This document shows, piece after piece, positions 1-6,979 of a stretch of DNA of 12,173 bases. Each line of letters begins with the position of its first letter. Position 1 is the stretch's first letter. The stretch covers positions 1-12,173 of the forward strand of contig JAFYCU010000240.1 in assembly GCA_017545095.1 (NCBI GenBank). The letters run 5' to 3'. The notes under the pieces were generated by a model, which was not told the origin of the DNA, made no database searches, and saw only the letters and a list, made by a program, of their open reading frames with translations. Position numbers and translations under genes: made by a program. This DNA is from Muribaculaceae bacterium (lineage in GTDB: Bacteria > Bacteroidota > Bacteroidia > Bacteroidales > Muribaculaceae).

Positions 1-1
1 C

Positions 2-1636
2 CATTGTGTGCCTGGAGGCACGCTGGAGCAGAACGGCTCGGGCAAACTCAACGACATCGATGCGCATGTGCTGCGTGCCATCAAGGCCCTGGGGGTCACC
101 CATGTGTGGTACACGGGCATCCTGGAGCAGGCCACTTGCAGCGACTTCACGCGTTCGGGTATAGCCCGTTGCAACCCGCATGTGGTGAAGGGACAGGCGG
201 GGTCGCCTTATGCCATTCGCGACTATTACGACATTTCGCCCGAACTGGCTGTGGATGTGCCGCGCCGCATGGCTGAGTTCGAGGCGTTGGTGAGCCGTAC
301 GCATCAGGCTGGGCTGAAGGTAATTATCGACTTTGTGCCTAATCATGTGGCACGCGAGTATGGCAGCGACAGCTGTCCGGAAGGCGTGCGCGACTTGGGC
401 CAGGACGATGACCCGGGGATGTTTTTCGACCCGAACAACAACTTCTATTACATCACTGGCCAGCCTTTTGCGCCGCAGGGGGTGGACCTGGGCCGCGGCG
501 ATGAGGCCTACCGCGAGATGCCTGCCCGCGCCACGGGCAACGACTGCTGGCATGCCTCGCCGGGCGTGAACGACTGGTACGAGACGGTGAAGCTCAACTA
601 TGGCGTTGACCCATGGAATGGCAGCCACCATTTCTCGCCCATCCCCGACACCTGGCACAAGATGCTGCACATCTTGCTGTTTTGGGCCGCAAAGGGCATC
701 GACGGGTTCCGTTGCGACATGGTGCACATGGTGCCGGTGGATTTCTGGCACTGGGCCATCGCACAGCTCAAAGCGCAGTTCCCGCATCTGGTTTTCATCG
801 CCGAGATTTACGACACCGCGCTTTATCGCCCTTATATCCACCACGGCGGGTTCGACTACCTTTACGACAAGGTGACGCTCTACGACACCTTATTTAATAT
901 AGTGAGCAACAACGGCGACACGCAGGCACTCACCGGCTGTTGGCAGCAACTCGACGACATTCGCCCGCACCTGTTGAGCTTTATCGAGAATCACGACGAG
1001 GTGCGCGTGGCGTCACCGCAATTTGCCGGCGACGCCCGGCATGGCCGGCCGGCGCTGGTGGTGTGCGCCACCATGGGCACGGGGCCGATGATGATTTATG
1101 CCGGGCAGGAATTGGGCGAGTGTGCCGGCGATGCCGAGGGTTTCAGTGGGCACGATGGCCGTACCACCATTTTCGACTATTGGAGTGTGCCCGCGCTGCG
1201 GCAGTGGCTCACAGGAGGGCAGCTGGGGCGACGCCATGCGCTGCGCGACTACTACAAACGCGTGCTCACGCTCGCCGGTAGCTCGCCGGCGATTGTGCAG
1301 GGTGGGTTGTTCGACCTCATGTATGCCAATCCGCATCTGCACCGCCAGTTTGCCTATCTGCGACATGGCCAAGGCGAGGTGCTACTCGTAGTGGCCAACT
1401 TCGATGCCGTGCCGTGTCAGGTGAATCTCACCATTCCACAACACGCCTTTGAACATATGGGCATCACGGTGGGCGACTATGAGGGCGAGGAACTGCTTCA
1501 CGGCACCGCCGATGCCTTGGTGCTCTCGCACTCGCCACACGATGGCGATAGCCGGCTGACGGTCAACGTCGATGCCCACGATGCCGTGATCTGGCGTTTT
1601 TTTAAAGGATTGAAAATTGGGGCTAACACTAAATAG
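2..1636 (+). CDS. GH13 alpha-amylase family enzyme (5' end missing)
   Basis: The reading frame is open from the window edge (codons for H-C-V-P-G-G), so the protein begins upstream. The GTG at position 8 is almost certainly an internal valine. The TIM barrel carries all four GH13 signatures: region I VIIDFVPNHV (about 320-350), region II GFRCDMVHM with the nucleophile Asp at 716-718, region III VFIAEIYD with the acid/base Glu at 803-805, and region IV SFIENHDE with the third catalytic Asp near 995. A C-terminal beta domain follows (ANFDAVPCQVNL...). These enzymes hydrolyse alpha-1,4-glucans such as starch, glycogen or maltodextrin. The N-terminus is missing, so export cannot be judged, but relatives that I recall with the same N-terminal motif (PxGTxxQNGxGKxNDI) are cytoplasmic. 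No other sus-like gene is visible. It converges on the GtrA gene 48 bp downstream. The family is certain; the exact substrate is not. Confidence 0.93.
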   Translation, partial: HCVPGGTLEQNGSGKLNDIDAHVLRAIKALGVTHVWYTGILEQATCSDFTRSGIARCNPHVVKGQAGSPYAIRDYYDISPELAVDVPRRMAEFEALVSRTHQAGLKVIIDFVPNHVAREYGSDSCPEGVRDLGQDDDPGMFFDPNNNFYYITGQPFAPQGVDLGRGDEAYREMPARATGNDCWHASPGVNDWYETVKLNYGVDPWNGSHHFSPIPDTWHKMLHILLFWAAKGIDGFRCDMVHMVPVDFWHWAIAQLKAQFPHLVFIAEIYDTALYRPYIHHGGFDYLYDKVTLYDTLFNIVSNNGDTQALTGCWQQLDDIRPHLLSFIENHDEVRVASPQFAGDARHGRPALVVCATMGTGPMMIYAGQELGECAGDAEGFSGHDGRTTIFDYWSVPALRQWLTGGQLGRRHALRDYYKRVLTLAGSSPAIVQGGLFDLMYANPHLHRQFAYLRHGQGEVLLVVANFDAVPCQVNLTIPQHAFEHMGITVGDYEGEELLHGTADALVLSHSPHDGDSRLTVNVDAHDAVIWRFFKGLKIGANTK

Positions 1637-1684
1637 GGGAATCGAAGGCATCTAAGGATTCTGAGTGTGGGCGCAACGCGCTCC

Positions 1685-2161
1685 CTATGCCTGATTATCC
1701 GATTCCTCATGTTGCTCCTTAAATGTCACCGTGCGGTTGTAAACATAGTTGGCGATGGTATACACCACCATCGACACCACCATCACGATGTTTTGTCCGG
1801 CGTTTTCCATGGGCAGGAATGGAATCACATCGGTGGGCAGGTTTTTCCAGCCCAGCCCCTCGAGCAGCAGCAGACTCATTGCGCCTTGCAAGAGCCAGCA
1901 CAGCGCAAAGCCGCAGCCAAACAGCAACGCCTCGCGGCCAAAATTGTTTTTGGTCTTGAACACCCAGTTGCGGTTCCACAGGAAACTGTTCACTACGCCC
2001 AGCACATAGCCCACGATGTTGGCCACGCCATAGGGCACTCCAGCCCAAGTGTTGAGCAGGTAGAACGTAATCAGGGTGATCCCGGTGTTCATCACGCCTA
2101 TCACCCCATATTTCATGAGCTGGATGATGGTTTTGACGATTTCGGCTTTGTTAAATTCCAT
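1685..2161 (-). CDS. GtrA-family polytopic membrane protein
   Basis: The product has 158 residues and four hydrophobic segments (about 13-35, 42-60, 78-100 and 122-143), the usual size and topology of the GtrA/DPMS-type family. The conserved signatures are FLWNRNWVFK after the second helix and YNRTVTFK after the fourth. Family members are thought to help move undecaprenyl-phosphate-linked sugars across the inner membrane for surface polysaccharide glycosylation. No glycosyltransferase partner is visible next to it, so its substrate is unknown. It is the last gene of the minus-strand cluster, 32 bp after gldH, and probably co-transcribed with it. The ATG at 2159-2161 is the natural start, followed by a short charged N-terminus (MEFNKAEIVK). 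The family call is firm, the role inferred. Confidence 0.9.
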   Translation of the reverse strand: MEFNKAEIVKTIIQLMKYGVIGVMNTGITLITFYLLNTWAGVPYGVANIVGYVLGVVNSFLWNRNWVFKTKNNFGREALLFGCGFALCWLLQGAMSLLLLEGLGWKNLPTDVIPFLPMENAGQNIVMVVSMVVYTIANYVYNRTVTFKEQHEESDNQA

Positions 2162-2193
2162 AGCAGTGGGGATGTGTGGCTACGCTTTATAAA

Positions 2194-2715
2194 TTAATGT
2201 GATGGTTCCACGATGATGCCCACCTCGGGTAGCTGGTTCACGGTGGGCGCATTGGTCATGGTTTGCCACATCACCACGCGGTGAGCCTCAGTGGGCGTGA
2301 CACCCGTGGCAATGCGCTGCGTGGCTTGATACAGAGCACCAAAGCCGGCTCCACGCCAATTGCCGTTGCCGTCCGAGAGCGTGAACTCAACGGGGATGCG
2401 GCGTACGGGGGTAGCGTTGTCGCTAACGATGTCGGCAGTGACGCAAAGGTTGGAGTAGTCATATAGGTTGGTGTGGCGGATGGCCAGCGTGATGTCGTAA
2501 CGGGCATTGCTGTCGCCATATTGTGGTGCAAACACCAGCGGCATTGTGCGATGCCAGCCGCTGTCAACATCCAATGGGTGGAACATCGCCGACGATGCGC
2601 GTCTGGGGGAACAAGCCCCCAGACTCATCGTCAGCACGGTAGCGGTGGCCAGCAACCACAGGCTGGCTCTACTGTTTATCGGCTGGTTGCTCCGGTTTGG
2701 GCGATGGTGCACCAT
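2194..2715 (-). CDS. gldH: GldH-type gliding motility lipoprotein
   Basis: The mature part matches the GldH pattern known from Bacteroidota: FHPLDVDSGWHR, then a Y-D-I-T-L-A-I-R-H strand, a Y-D-Y-S-N-L segment and a G-N-W-R-G-A-G-F-G-A-L-Y-Q segment. A hydrophobic stretch LWLLATATVLTM followed by the lipobox L-G-A-C marks it as a lipoprotein. GldH is needed for gliding in Flavobacterium but is also kept in non-gliding Bacteroidales, where its job is unclear. The start is ambiguous. The only upstream ATG giving a charged n-region plus hydrophobic core is at 2713-2715 (173 residues, lipidated Cys35), which overlaps the ricT 3' end by 47 bp. A much better-looking signal peptide would begin at the ATA codon 2677-2679. 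The frame stays open to 3147, but that extension is the shadow of ricT's repetitive tail. Family confident, start not. Confidence 0.85.
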   Translation of the reverse strand: MVHHRPNRSNQPINSRASLWLLATATVLTMSLGACSPRRASSAMFHPLDVDSGWHRTMPLVFAPQYGDSNARYDITLAIRHTNLYDYSNLCVTADIVSDNATPVRRIPVEFTLSDGNGNWRGAGFGALYQATQRIATGVTPTEAHRVVMWQTMTNAPTVNQLPEVGIIVEPSH

Positions 2716-4114
2716 TGTTCTCGCGTGGTTTGTTGGCCTTGGGAACTTGGCTTTGGTTTTCTTTGTCGGGTCGTGGGCGGCGTTCGTCGCGCTGCCGTGG
2801 TTTTCCACCGTCTTGGCGGTCGCCCTTGGGCTGTTGGTGGACCTCGCCCTTTTGTTGCGGGGCACGGTCGCCCTTGTGCTGTTCACCGGGTTGTGCCTTG
2901 CGCTTTTCGCGTTGCTTGCCGCCACCGCCGGATTTCTTGCCCGGGTCTTTGCCCGATGCGGCTTCGGCCTTGTCGCCGCGCTGACCACCGCCCGATTTCT
3001 TTTTCTTGCGCTTTTTCTTGTCGAAACGGTTGATGGCATCCTGGCCCAGAATGTCGCCAAAGGCGTTTTTCTCGAACTCGCGTTCGGCATCGTCGAGCTC
3101 GAGCTTGTCGGGCTTGACACCGTTATCGTTGAGCGACATGATTTCAAACACGCGGTCCACAGGCAGGGTGATCAGGTTCTCGGGCACGCCTTTCTTGGTG
3201 GTGTACGACACCTCGCGCTTGAGCACATCGGCTTTGAACTGGAAGTATTGCTTGTCCTTGTCTTCGAGCACCACATCGCGCGGGGGCATCTCACGCATGC
3301 CTTCCACATAGGAGTCGACCTCGAAGTTGATGCAGCACTTGAGCTTGGCGCACTGTCCGGCGAGTTTCTGCGGGTTGAGCGAGATGTCCTGGAACCGTGC
3401 GGCGCTGGTGGCCACGCTCACAAACGAGGTCATCCACGAGGCGCAGCACAGCGGTCGGCCGCAGGGACCTATGCCGCCAATGCGGCCGGCCTCCTGGCGG
3501 GCACCAATCTGCTTCATCTCCACACGAATCTTGAACACGTCGGCGAGCACCTTGATGAGCTGGCGAAAGTCCACGCGCTCGTCGGCAATGTAGTAGAAGA
3601 TGGCCTTGTTGCCGTCGCCCTGGTATTCCACATCGCCGATTTTCATCTTCAATCCCAGGTCCACAGCTATTTTGCGCGACCTGATCATGGTGTCGATTTC
3701 GCGGGCCTTGGCCTCTTCATATCGCTCCAGGTCGCTCTGCTTGGCCTTGCGGAACACGCGTAATATCTCGGCGTCGGGACGCAGGTTGGCGCGCTTCATT
3801 TGCAGCTTCACCAGCTTGCCCGTCATGGCCACCTCGCCGATGTCGTGCCCTGGGCTGGCCTCCACAGCCACCATGTCGCCCACATGCAAGTCGAGCTTGG
3901 CCGAGTTGCGGTAGAAGCCACGACGGGTGTTCTTGAAGTGAACCTCCACGATGTCGAAGTCGTTCTTCCCGCCGGGAATGTCTTCGAGCCAGTTGGTGCT
4001 GTGCAGGTTGCAACGCCCCTCACAGCCTCCGGCACTCACATGGCAGGTGCACGAGGTGCACGACAGGCAGGCGTCGGTGGCTTCGGTGATGGTAGGATTG
4101 TTGTTTTCGTTCAT
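2669..4114 (-). CDS. ricT: RicT-like PSP1 C-terminal domain protein
   Basis: The 481-residue product has three parts. Residues 1-45 hold a Cys-rich extension (Cys16, 19, 22, 24, 31, 35). Residues about 50-330 form the PSP1/RicT core, with the diagnostic GDVEYQGDGNKAIFYYIADE block and the Cys signature GIGPCGRPLCC (Cys218, 223, 224) plus QCAKLKCC (Cys255, 260, 261). From about 365 a Lys/Arg/Gly/Pro/Gln-rich low-complexity tail of about 115 residues runs to the stop. In Bacillus, RicT (YaaT) joins RicA and RicF in an Fe-S-carrying complex that tunes RNase Y cleavage. Here the gene follows rny by 13 bp, which fits a related role, although no RicA or RicF homolog is in view. The frame could begin at a GTG at 4117, but the adjacent ATG at 4112-4114 is the more likely start. 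The tail encodes the region where gldH begins. Confidence 0.9.
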   Translation of the reverse strand: MNENNNPTITEATDACLSCTSCTCHVSAGGCEGRCNLHSTNWLEDIPGGKNDFDIVEVHFKNTRRGFYRNSAKLDLHVGDMVAVEASPGHDIGEVAMTGKLVKLQMKRANLRPDAEILRVFRKAKQSDLERYEEAKAREIDTMIRSRKIAVDLGLKMKIGDVEYQGDGNKAIFYYIADERVDFRQLIKVLADVFKIRVEMKQIGARQEAGRIGGIGPCGRPLCCASWMTSFVSVATSAARFQDISLNPQKLAGQCAKLKCCINFEVDSYVEGMREMPPRDVVLEDKDKQYFQFKADVLKREVSYTTKKGVPENLITLPVDRVFEIMSLNDNGVKPDKLELDDAEREFEKNAFGDILGQDAINRFDKKKRKKKKSGGGQRGDKAEAASGKDPGKKSGGGGKQREKRKAQPGEQHKGDRAPQQKGEVHQQPKGDRQDGGKPRQRDERRPRPDKENQSQVPKANKPRENNGAPSPKPEQPADKQ

Positions 4115-4127
4115 CACAGCCGGGGTT

Positions 4128-5669
4128 TTACTTGGCGTAGCTCACAGCGCGGGTTTCGCGAATCACGGTGATGCGCACCTGGCCGGGATAGGTGAGCTCG
4201 TCCTGAATCTTTTGTGCTATTTCGGTGCTCAGGCGCTCGGTCTCGGCATCCGAAATCTTGTCGGCACCCACAATCACGCGCAGCTCTCGGCCGGCTTGGA
4301 TGGCATAGGTCTTCACCACGCCGGGATAGCTCATGGCCAGTTTCTCCAGGTCGTTGAGGCGCTTGATGTAGGCCTCCACAACCTCGCGTCGTGCCCCGGG
4401 ACGTGCGCCCGAAATGGCGTCGCACACCTGCACGATGGGGGCGTAGAGGCTGGTGGCCTCCTCCTCGTCGTGGTGGGCACCGATGGCGTTGCAGATGTCG
4501 GGTTTCTCTTTGAACTGCTCGGCCAGTTTCATACCCAGCTGTGCATGTGGCAGTTCGGGTTCGTCGTCGGGCACCTTGCCGATGTCGTGGAGCAGTCCGG
4601 CGCGACGGGCTTTCTTGGCGTTCAGTCCCAGCTCGCTTGCCATGATGGCGCACAGGTTGGCGGTCTCGCGGCTGTGCTGCAGCAGGTTCTGGCCGTAGCT
4701 CGAGCGGTATTTCATCTTGCCAATCAGCCTGATGAGCTCGGGGTGCAGGCCGCGGATACCCATGTCGATGGCGGTGCGCTTGCCGGTTTCGATAATCTCT
4801 TCCTCCACTTGCTTGCGCACTTTGGCCACCACCTCCTCGATGCGTGCGGGGTGGATGCGTCCGTCGGCCACCAGCTGGTGCAGGGCCAGGCGGGCAATCT
4901 CGCGGCGCACAGGGTCGAAGCCCGACAGCACGATGGCCTCGGGGGTGTCGTCGACGATGATTTCGATGCCGGTGGCTGCCTCCAGGGCGCGGATGTTGCG
5001 GCCCTCGCGGCCAATGATGCGGCCCTTGATGTCGTCGTTGTCGATGTGGAACACGGTCACGGCGTTCTCCACGGCAGTCTCGGTGGCCACGCGCTGGATG
5101 GTTTCCACAATGATGCGCTTGGCCTCTTTGTTGGCCGTCATCTTTGCGTCGGCCATGATGTCGTTCACATAGCTGGCTGCTGCCGTCTTGGCCTCGTCCT
5201 TGAGGCTCTCGATGAGTTTCTCGCGTGCTTCCTCGGCGCTCATGCCGCTCACGTGCTCCAGTGTTTCGCGCACGCTTTTCTCCATCTTGTCCACCTCCTG
5301 GGTGCGCACGTCGAGCTGGTTGGTGCGTGTGTCAAGTTGCTGCTTGAGGGTGTCCAGCTCGTTGCGGCGGCGTTGCACATCGCCTTGCTGCTGGTTGAGT
5401 TGCAGCTCTCGCTGCTTGGCCTTGGCCTCGCTGGCCTGCACTTTCTGCAAGCGTTGGTTGGCTTGCTTCTCGGCCTCGCTCTTGATGGCCATTCCCTCTT
5501 CCTTGCCCTTGATTTTCTCGTTGTTTTTCAGCACTTCGGCCTCTAAACGGGCTTTCTCCAGAATCTCGTTGGCGCTCGACTTGGCGTTGCGCTTCAAGAT
5601 GTAGCTGGCACCGAACGCACCCACTGCGAACGCGATGATGCCCACTACCAAAATCCATATTATATTCAT
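4128..5669 (-). CDS. rny: Ribonuclease Y
   Basis: Membrane-anchored endoribonuclease that initiates mRNA decay. The 513-residue product has the full canonical order: one N-terminal transmembrane helix (about 3-25), a long Glu/Lys/Gln-rich coiled coil (about 30-195), a KH RNA-binding domain with [10 protein letters not shown] at 216-225, and an HD metal-dependent phosphohydrolase domain. HD ligands are visible as His332 (QHSRETA), His361-Asp362 (LLHDIGKV), His399/His400 (GAHHDEEE) and Asp417 (VCDAISG). The C-terminal [20 protein letters not shown] is typical of the family. Length and domains show no damage. It sits 13 bp upstream of ricT, probably one transcript, and about 30 bp downstream of the candidate 6S RNA. 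The start ATG at 5667-5669 follows an AT-rich leader. Identification is secure. Confidence 0.98.
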   Translation of the reverse strand: MNIIWILVVGIIAFAVGAFGASYILKRNAKSSANEILEKARLEAEVLKNNEKIKGKEEGMAIKSEAEKQANQRLQKVQASEAKAKQRELQLNQQQGDVQRRRNELDTLKQQLDTRTNQLDVRTQEVDKMEKSVRETLEHVSGMSAEEAREKLIESLKDEAKTAAASYVNDIMADAKMTANKEAKRIIVETIQRVATETAVENAVTVFHIDNDDIKGRIIGREGRNIRALEAATGIEIIVDDTPEAIVLSGFDPVRREIARLALHQLVADGRIHPARIEEVVAKVRKQVEEEIIETGKRTAIDMGIRGLHPELIRLIGKMKYRSSYGQNLLQHSRETANLCAIMASELGLNAKKARRAGLLHDIGKVPDDEPELPHAQLGMKLAEQFKEKPDICNAIGAHHDEEEATSLYAPIVQVCDAISGARPGARREVVEAYIKRLNDLEKLAMSYPGVVKTYAIQAGRELRVIVGADKISDAETERLSTEIAQKIQDELTYPGQVRITVIRETRAVSYAK

Positions 5670-5699
5670 TTGAACAGAATAAAAAGATAAAATATATTA

Positions 5700-5800
5700 A
5701 TAAAATTTGCACCTACCCGCCTGTGGGCATCAAGGCGACAGCCATAGTTTCGTTTCGCCGCCAGTGCCTCAGGTCGCAGTGAGTGCAGGAACCTAATTCT
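5700..5800 (-). ncRNA. ssrS: Candidate 6S RNA (ssrS)
   Basis: Read on the minus strand, this roughly 100-nt spacer folds by eye like 6S RNA. An outer AU-rich closing helix (5795-5800 with 5702-5707) and an inner UGCAC/GUGCA helix (5783-5787 with 5708-5712) lead into a bubble with about 13 unpaired bases on each side. A terminal hairpin follows, made of GGCA/UGCC and GGCGGCG/UGUCGCC (5756-5768 with 5726-5740). 6S RNA mimics an open promoter and sequesters RNA polymerase holoenzyme. Its position just after zapA parallels the zapA-ssrS order known in enterobacteria. A U-rich stretch follows the 3' end. I see no clear dedicated promoter, so it may be processed from the zapA transcript. The call rests on hand folding and context only. 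Confidence 0.6.
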
Positions 5801-5831
5801 CAATCGTGCTGAAATGGAATGGCCACTGGGG

Positions 5832-6131
5832 TCAGTCCACATCAACCACCAACTCGTCGAGCTTGCGCTCAAAGTCGGTCAGGTAGTCATTGACTTCGTT
5901 CGTCTGCTGGTAGGCCACCCAGTAGAGCCGTGCAAACTGGAAAGCCACGCGTGCGAGCAGCTCGTGCGAGGTCGACCGCTCGCCATAGCGCTTCATCCAC
6001 GTGTCCCATAGCTGGTTGACCATCTTCTCCGCCTCGCGGTAGGTGGTCTCGTCGGCCTCGCTCACGCTCAGTGCCATCGGGTTGATGTCGGCCAACTGTA
6101 TCCAGATGCTACGTTTCTTCTCGCCTGCCAT
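5832..6131 (-). CDS. zapA: Cell division protein ZapA
   Basis: The product is a 99-residue ZapA-type protein. A short beta-rich N-terminal part (KKRSIWIQLADINPMALSVS) is followed by EADETTYREAEKMVNQLWDTW and a long C-terminal helix suited to coiled-coil dimerisation (residues about 55-95). ZapA binds FtsZ and cross-links protofilaments in the Z ring in the cytoplasm. The length is normal for the family. It lies downstream of a coiled-coil gene that resembles a ZapB partner and upstream of the candidate 6S RNA and rny. The ATG at 6129-6131 fits the family N-terminus. The call is confident from sequence pattern and context; sequence identity within the ZapA family is typically low. Confidence 0.88.
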   Translation of the reverse strand: MAGEKKRSIWIQLADINPMALSVSEADETTYREAEKMVNQLWDTWMKRYGERSTSHELLARVAFQFARLYWVAYQQTNEVNDYLTDFERKLDELVVDVD

Positions 6132-6140
6132 CGCAGATTG

Positions 6141-6227
6141 TTTTCAGTATTCAGTTTTCAGTGATCAGTGGTCAGTTATCAGTATGATAATCATCACTCG
6201 TCACTCATGACTCAAAACTCATCACTT
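6141..6227. repeat. Degenerate period-7 repeats (TCAG and ACTC heptads)
   Basis: Six consecutive heptads end in TCAG on the + strand (6141-6182: TTTTCAG, TATTCAG, TTTTCAG, TGATCAG, TGGTCAG, TTATCAG). After a ten-base gap come five more of the form NNNACTC (6193-6227: ATCACTC, GTCACTC, ATGACTC, AAAACTC, ATCACTT). The last four bases are nearly constant and the first three vary. The block fills the spacer between the ZapB-like gene and zapA. It contains no convincing promoter or hairpin. Such short degenerate repeats resemble the short tandem heptamer repeats described in cyanobacterial genomes; the function is unknown. Confidence 0.8.
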
Positions 6228-6229
6228 GT

Positions 6230-6526
6230 TCATGTATTCAGTTGTGTGATACACTTGTCAATGTCCCGCACAAGTCGGTTAAGCATGAGCCGGGCCTCGC
6301 TCACCTGTTCGGGAGTCGATGCCAGCGTGCGAACGGTGCGCAGGTATTGGTTGTCGCGTTGCGCTCGTTCCAAATCCTTACGCAGCTGCTCGTTTTCGCA
6401 CTCCAAAGCGGCAACGCGCTCCTCGGCACTTTGCAGTCGTTGCACCAGTTGCTGGTATTTCTCCACCAGCACGGTGCTCTTGCCCACGATGCGCTCAAGA
6501 CGCTGTTGCAGTTCAGATGCCATCAT
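6230..6526 (-). CDS. Small coiled-coil protein, possible ZapB-like partner of ZapA
   Basis: The protein of about 98 residues is nearly all alpha-helical and rich in Gln, Glu, Arg and Leu, with heptad spacing from ELQQRLERIVGKSTVLVEKY through EERVAALECENEQLRKDLERAQRDNQYL. A second short helix (VSEARLMLNRLVRDIDKCITQL) ends it. No membrane segment or enzymatic motif is present. It is the first gene of the minus-strand cluster, 98 bp ahead of zapA, and by analogy may be the ZapA/ZapB-type division factor. The frame could start with GTG at 6530-6532, but a -7 box at 6543-6550 puts the transcript start near 6537, favouring the ATG at 6524-6526 or 6521-6523. An AGGTGAG stretch lies just before these ATGs. 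Function is inferred from neighbours and coiled-coil character, not from a recognised family. Confidence 0.75.
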   Translation of the reverse strand: MMASELQQRLERIVGKSTVLVEKYQQLVQRLQSAEERVAALECENEQLRKDLERAQRDNQYLRTVRTLASTPEQVSEARLMLNRLVRDIDKCITQLNT

Positions 6527-6542
6527 GCTCACCTAATTTCGG

Positions 6543-6550
6543 CAAAAGTA
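6543..6550 (-). promoter_or_regulatory. Putative -7 box for the ZapB-like/zapA cluster
   Basis: On the minus strand the sequence reads TACTTTTG, a match to the Bacteroidota TAnnTTTG -7 element, about 17 bp before the likely start codon. No TTTG is found at the usual -33 spacing, so the promoter is only half supported. If real, it gives a leader of only about ten bases. Confidence 0.45.
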
Positions 6551-6669
6551 GTAAAAAAATCCCACTTAAGCATCATCTTTTGGCCAAAACTTCGCCTGTG
6601 GTGTGTGTTTTTCAACATTCATTAACTTTTATTTTGTCCGATGTGCCGAATCTAAGCACTTGCACGGCC

Positions 6670-6677
6670 TAATTTTG
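6670..6677 (+). promoter_or_regulatory. Putative -7 box for the small membrane protein gene
   Basis: The sequence TAATTTTG followed by CAG is identical to the extended -7 region of the two best promoters in this window (upstream of rsgA and of the gene at 11152). It would start transcription near 6684, leaving a leader of about 57 bases before the ATG at 6741. A matching -33 TTTG at 19-21 bp is not present, which lowers confidence. Confidence 0.5.
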
Positions 6678-6740
6678 CAGCGTGATTCAAAATCCAATTC
6701 CAACTGAAACTATTGTGAAACCTTTATCAATCTTACAACT

Positions 6741-6875
6741 ATGAAAAAGATTATCGAACAAATTCTGACCCAAACCGAGACCAATCAAGAGGCCGCCCGT
6801 GCCGACCTCCGTTTCCAAACCCATGTGATGCTCGTGATTGTGGTGCTGGCAATGCTGCTCGAGTGTGCCGTGTGA
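6741..6875 (+). CDS. Candidate 44-residue single-pass membrane protein
   Basis: A short frame begins MKKIIEQILTQTETNQEAAR and ends with a hydrophobic helix (about residues 28-40: THVMLVIVVLAMLL) and ECAV before a TGA. The N-terminal 25 residues are polar and probably helical, giving a cytoplasmic helix plus one membrane anchor. Supporting points are an ATG after a plausible A/T-rich leader, a TAATTTTGCAG promoter-like box about 70 bp upstream, and codon choice (GCC, CGT, GAC, CTC) like the neighbours. It is alone on the plus strand, divergent from the ZapB-like gene and tail-to-tail with the transporter gene. I do not recognise a family. It could be a real small protein or a chance frame; conservation in relatives would decide. 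Confidence 0.5.
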   Translation: MKKIIEQILTQTETNQEAARADLRFQTHVMLVIVVLAMLLECAV

Positions 6876-6979
6876 ACCCCGCCGACTGTGAGTTCCCAAA
6901 CCCCATGGTCGCCCCAAGCCTTTCCGAGGGGCTTACCGAAGGGAGAAAACCAAGAGCTGCATTGCGCACTCGCACTGCG

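Noticed and set aside
1640..1684. Hairpin GCGC-AAC-GCGC between the amylase and GtrA genes as a terminator
   Set aside because: The stem is short or relies on G-T pairs and has no T-tract on either strand, so it is not supportable.
2194..3147. A 317-residue version of GldH
   Set aside because: The first roughly 145 residues are an out-of-frame reading of the low-complexity ricT tail. A lipoprotein must start shortly before its signal peptide.
2507..3763. Plus-strand frame of 418 codons opposite ricT and gldH
   Set aside because: It is antisense to recognised genes and has no family features; its apparent hydrophobic stretches mirror the repetitive ricT tail.
3951..5546. Plus-strand frame of 531 codons antisense to rny and the ricT start
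   Set aside because: It is the mirror of the certain rny and ricT genes. GC-rich third positions keep opposite frames open. The product is a His/Leu/Val-rich string with no domain.
6876..6979. Terminator for the small membrane protein gene (AAGCC...GGCTT)
   Set aside because: It is a weak five-base stem with no following T-tract.
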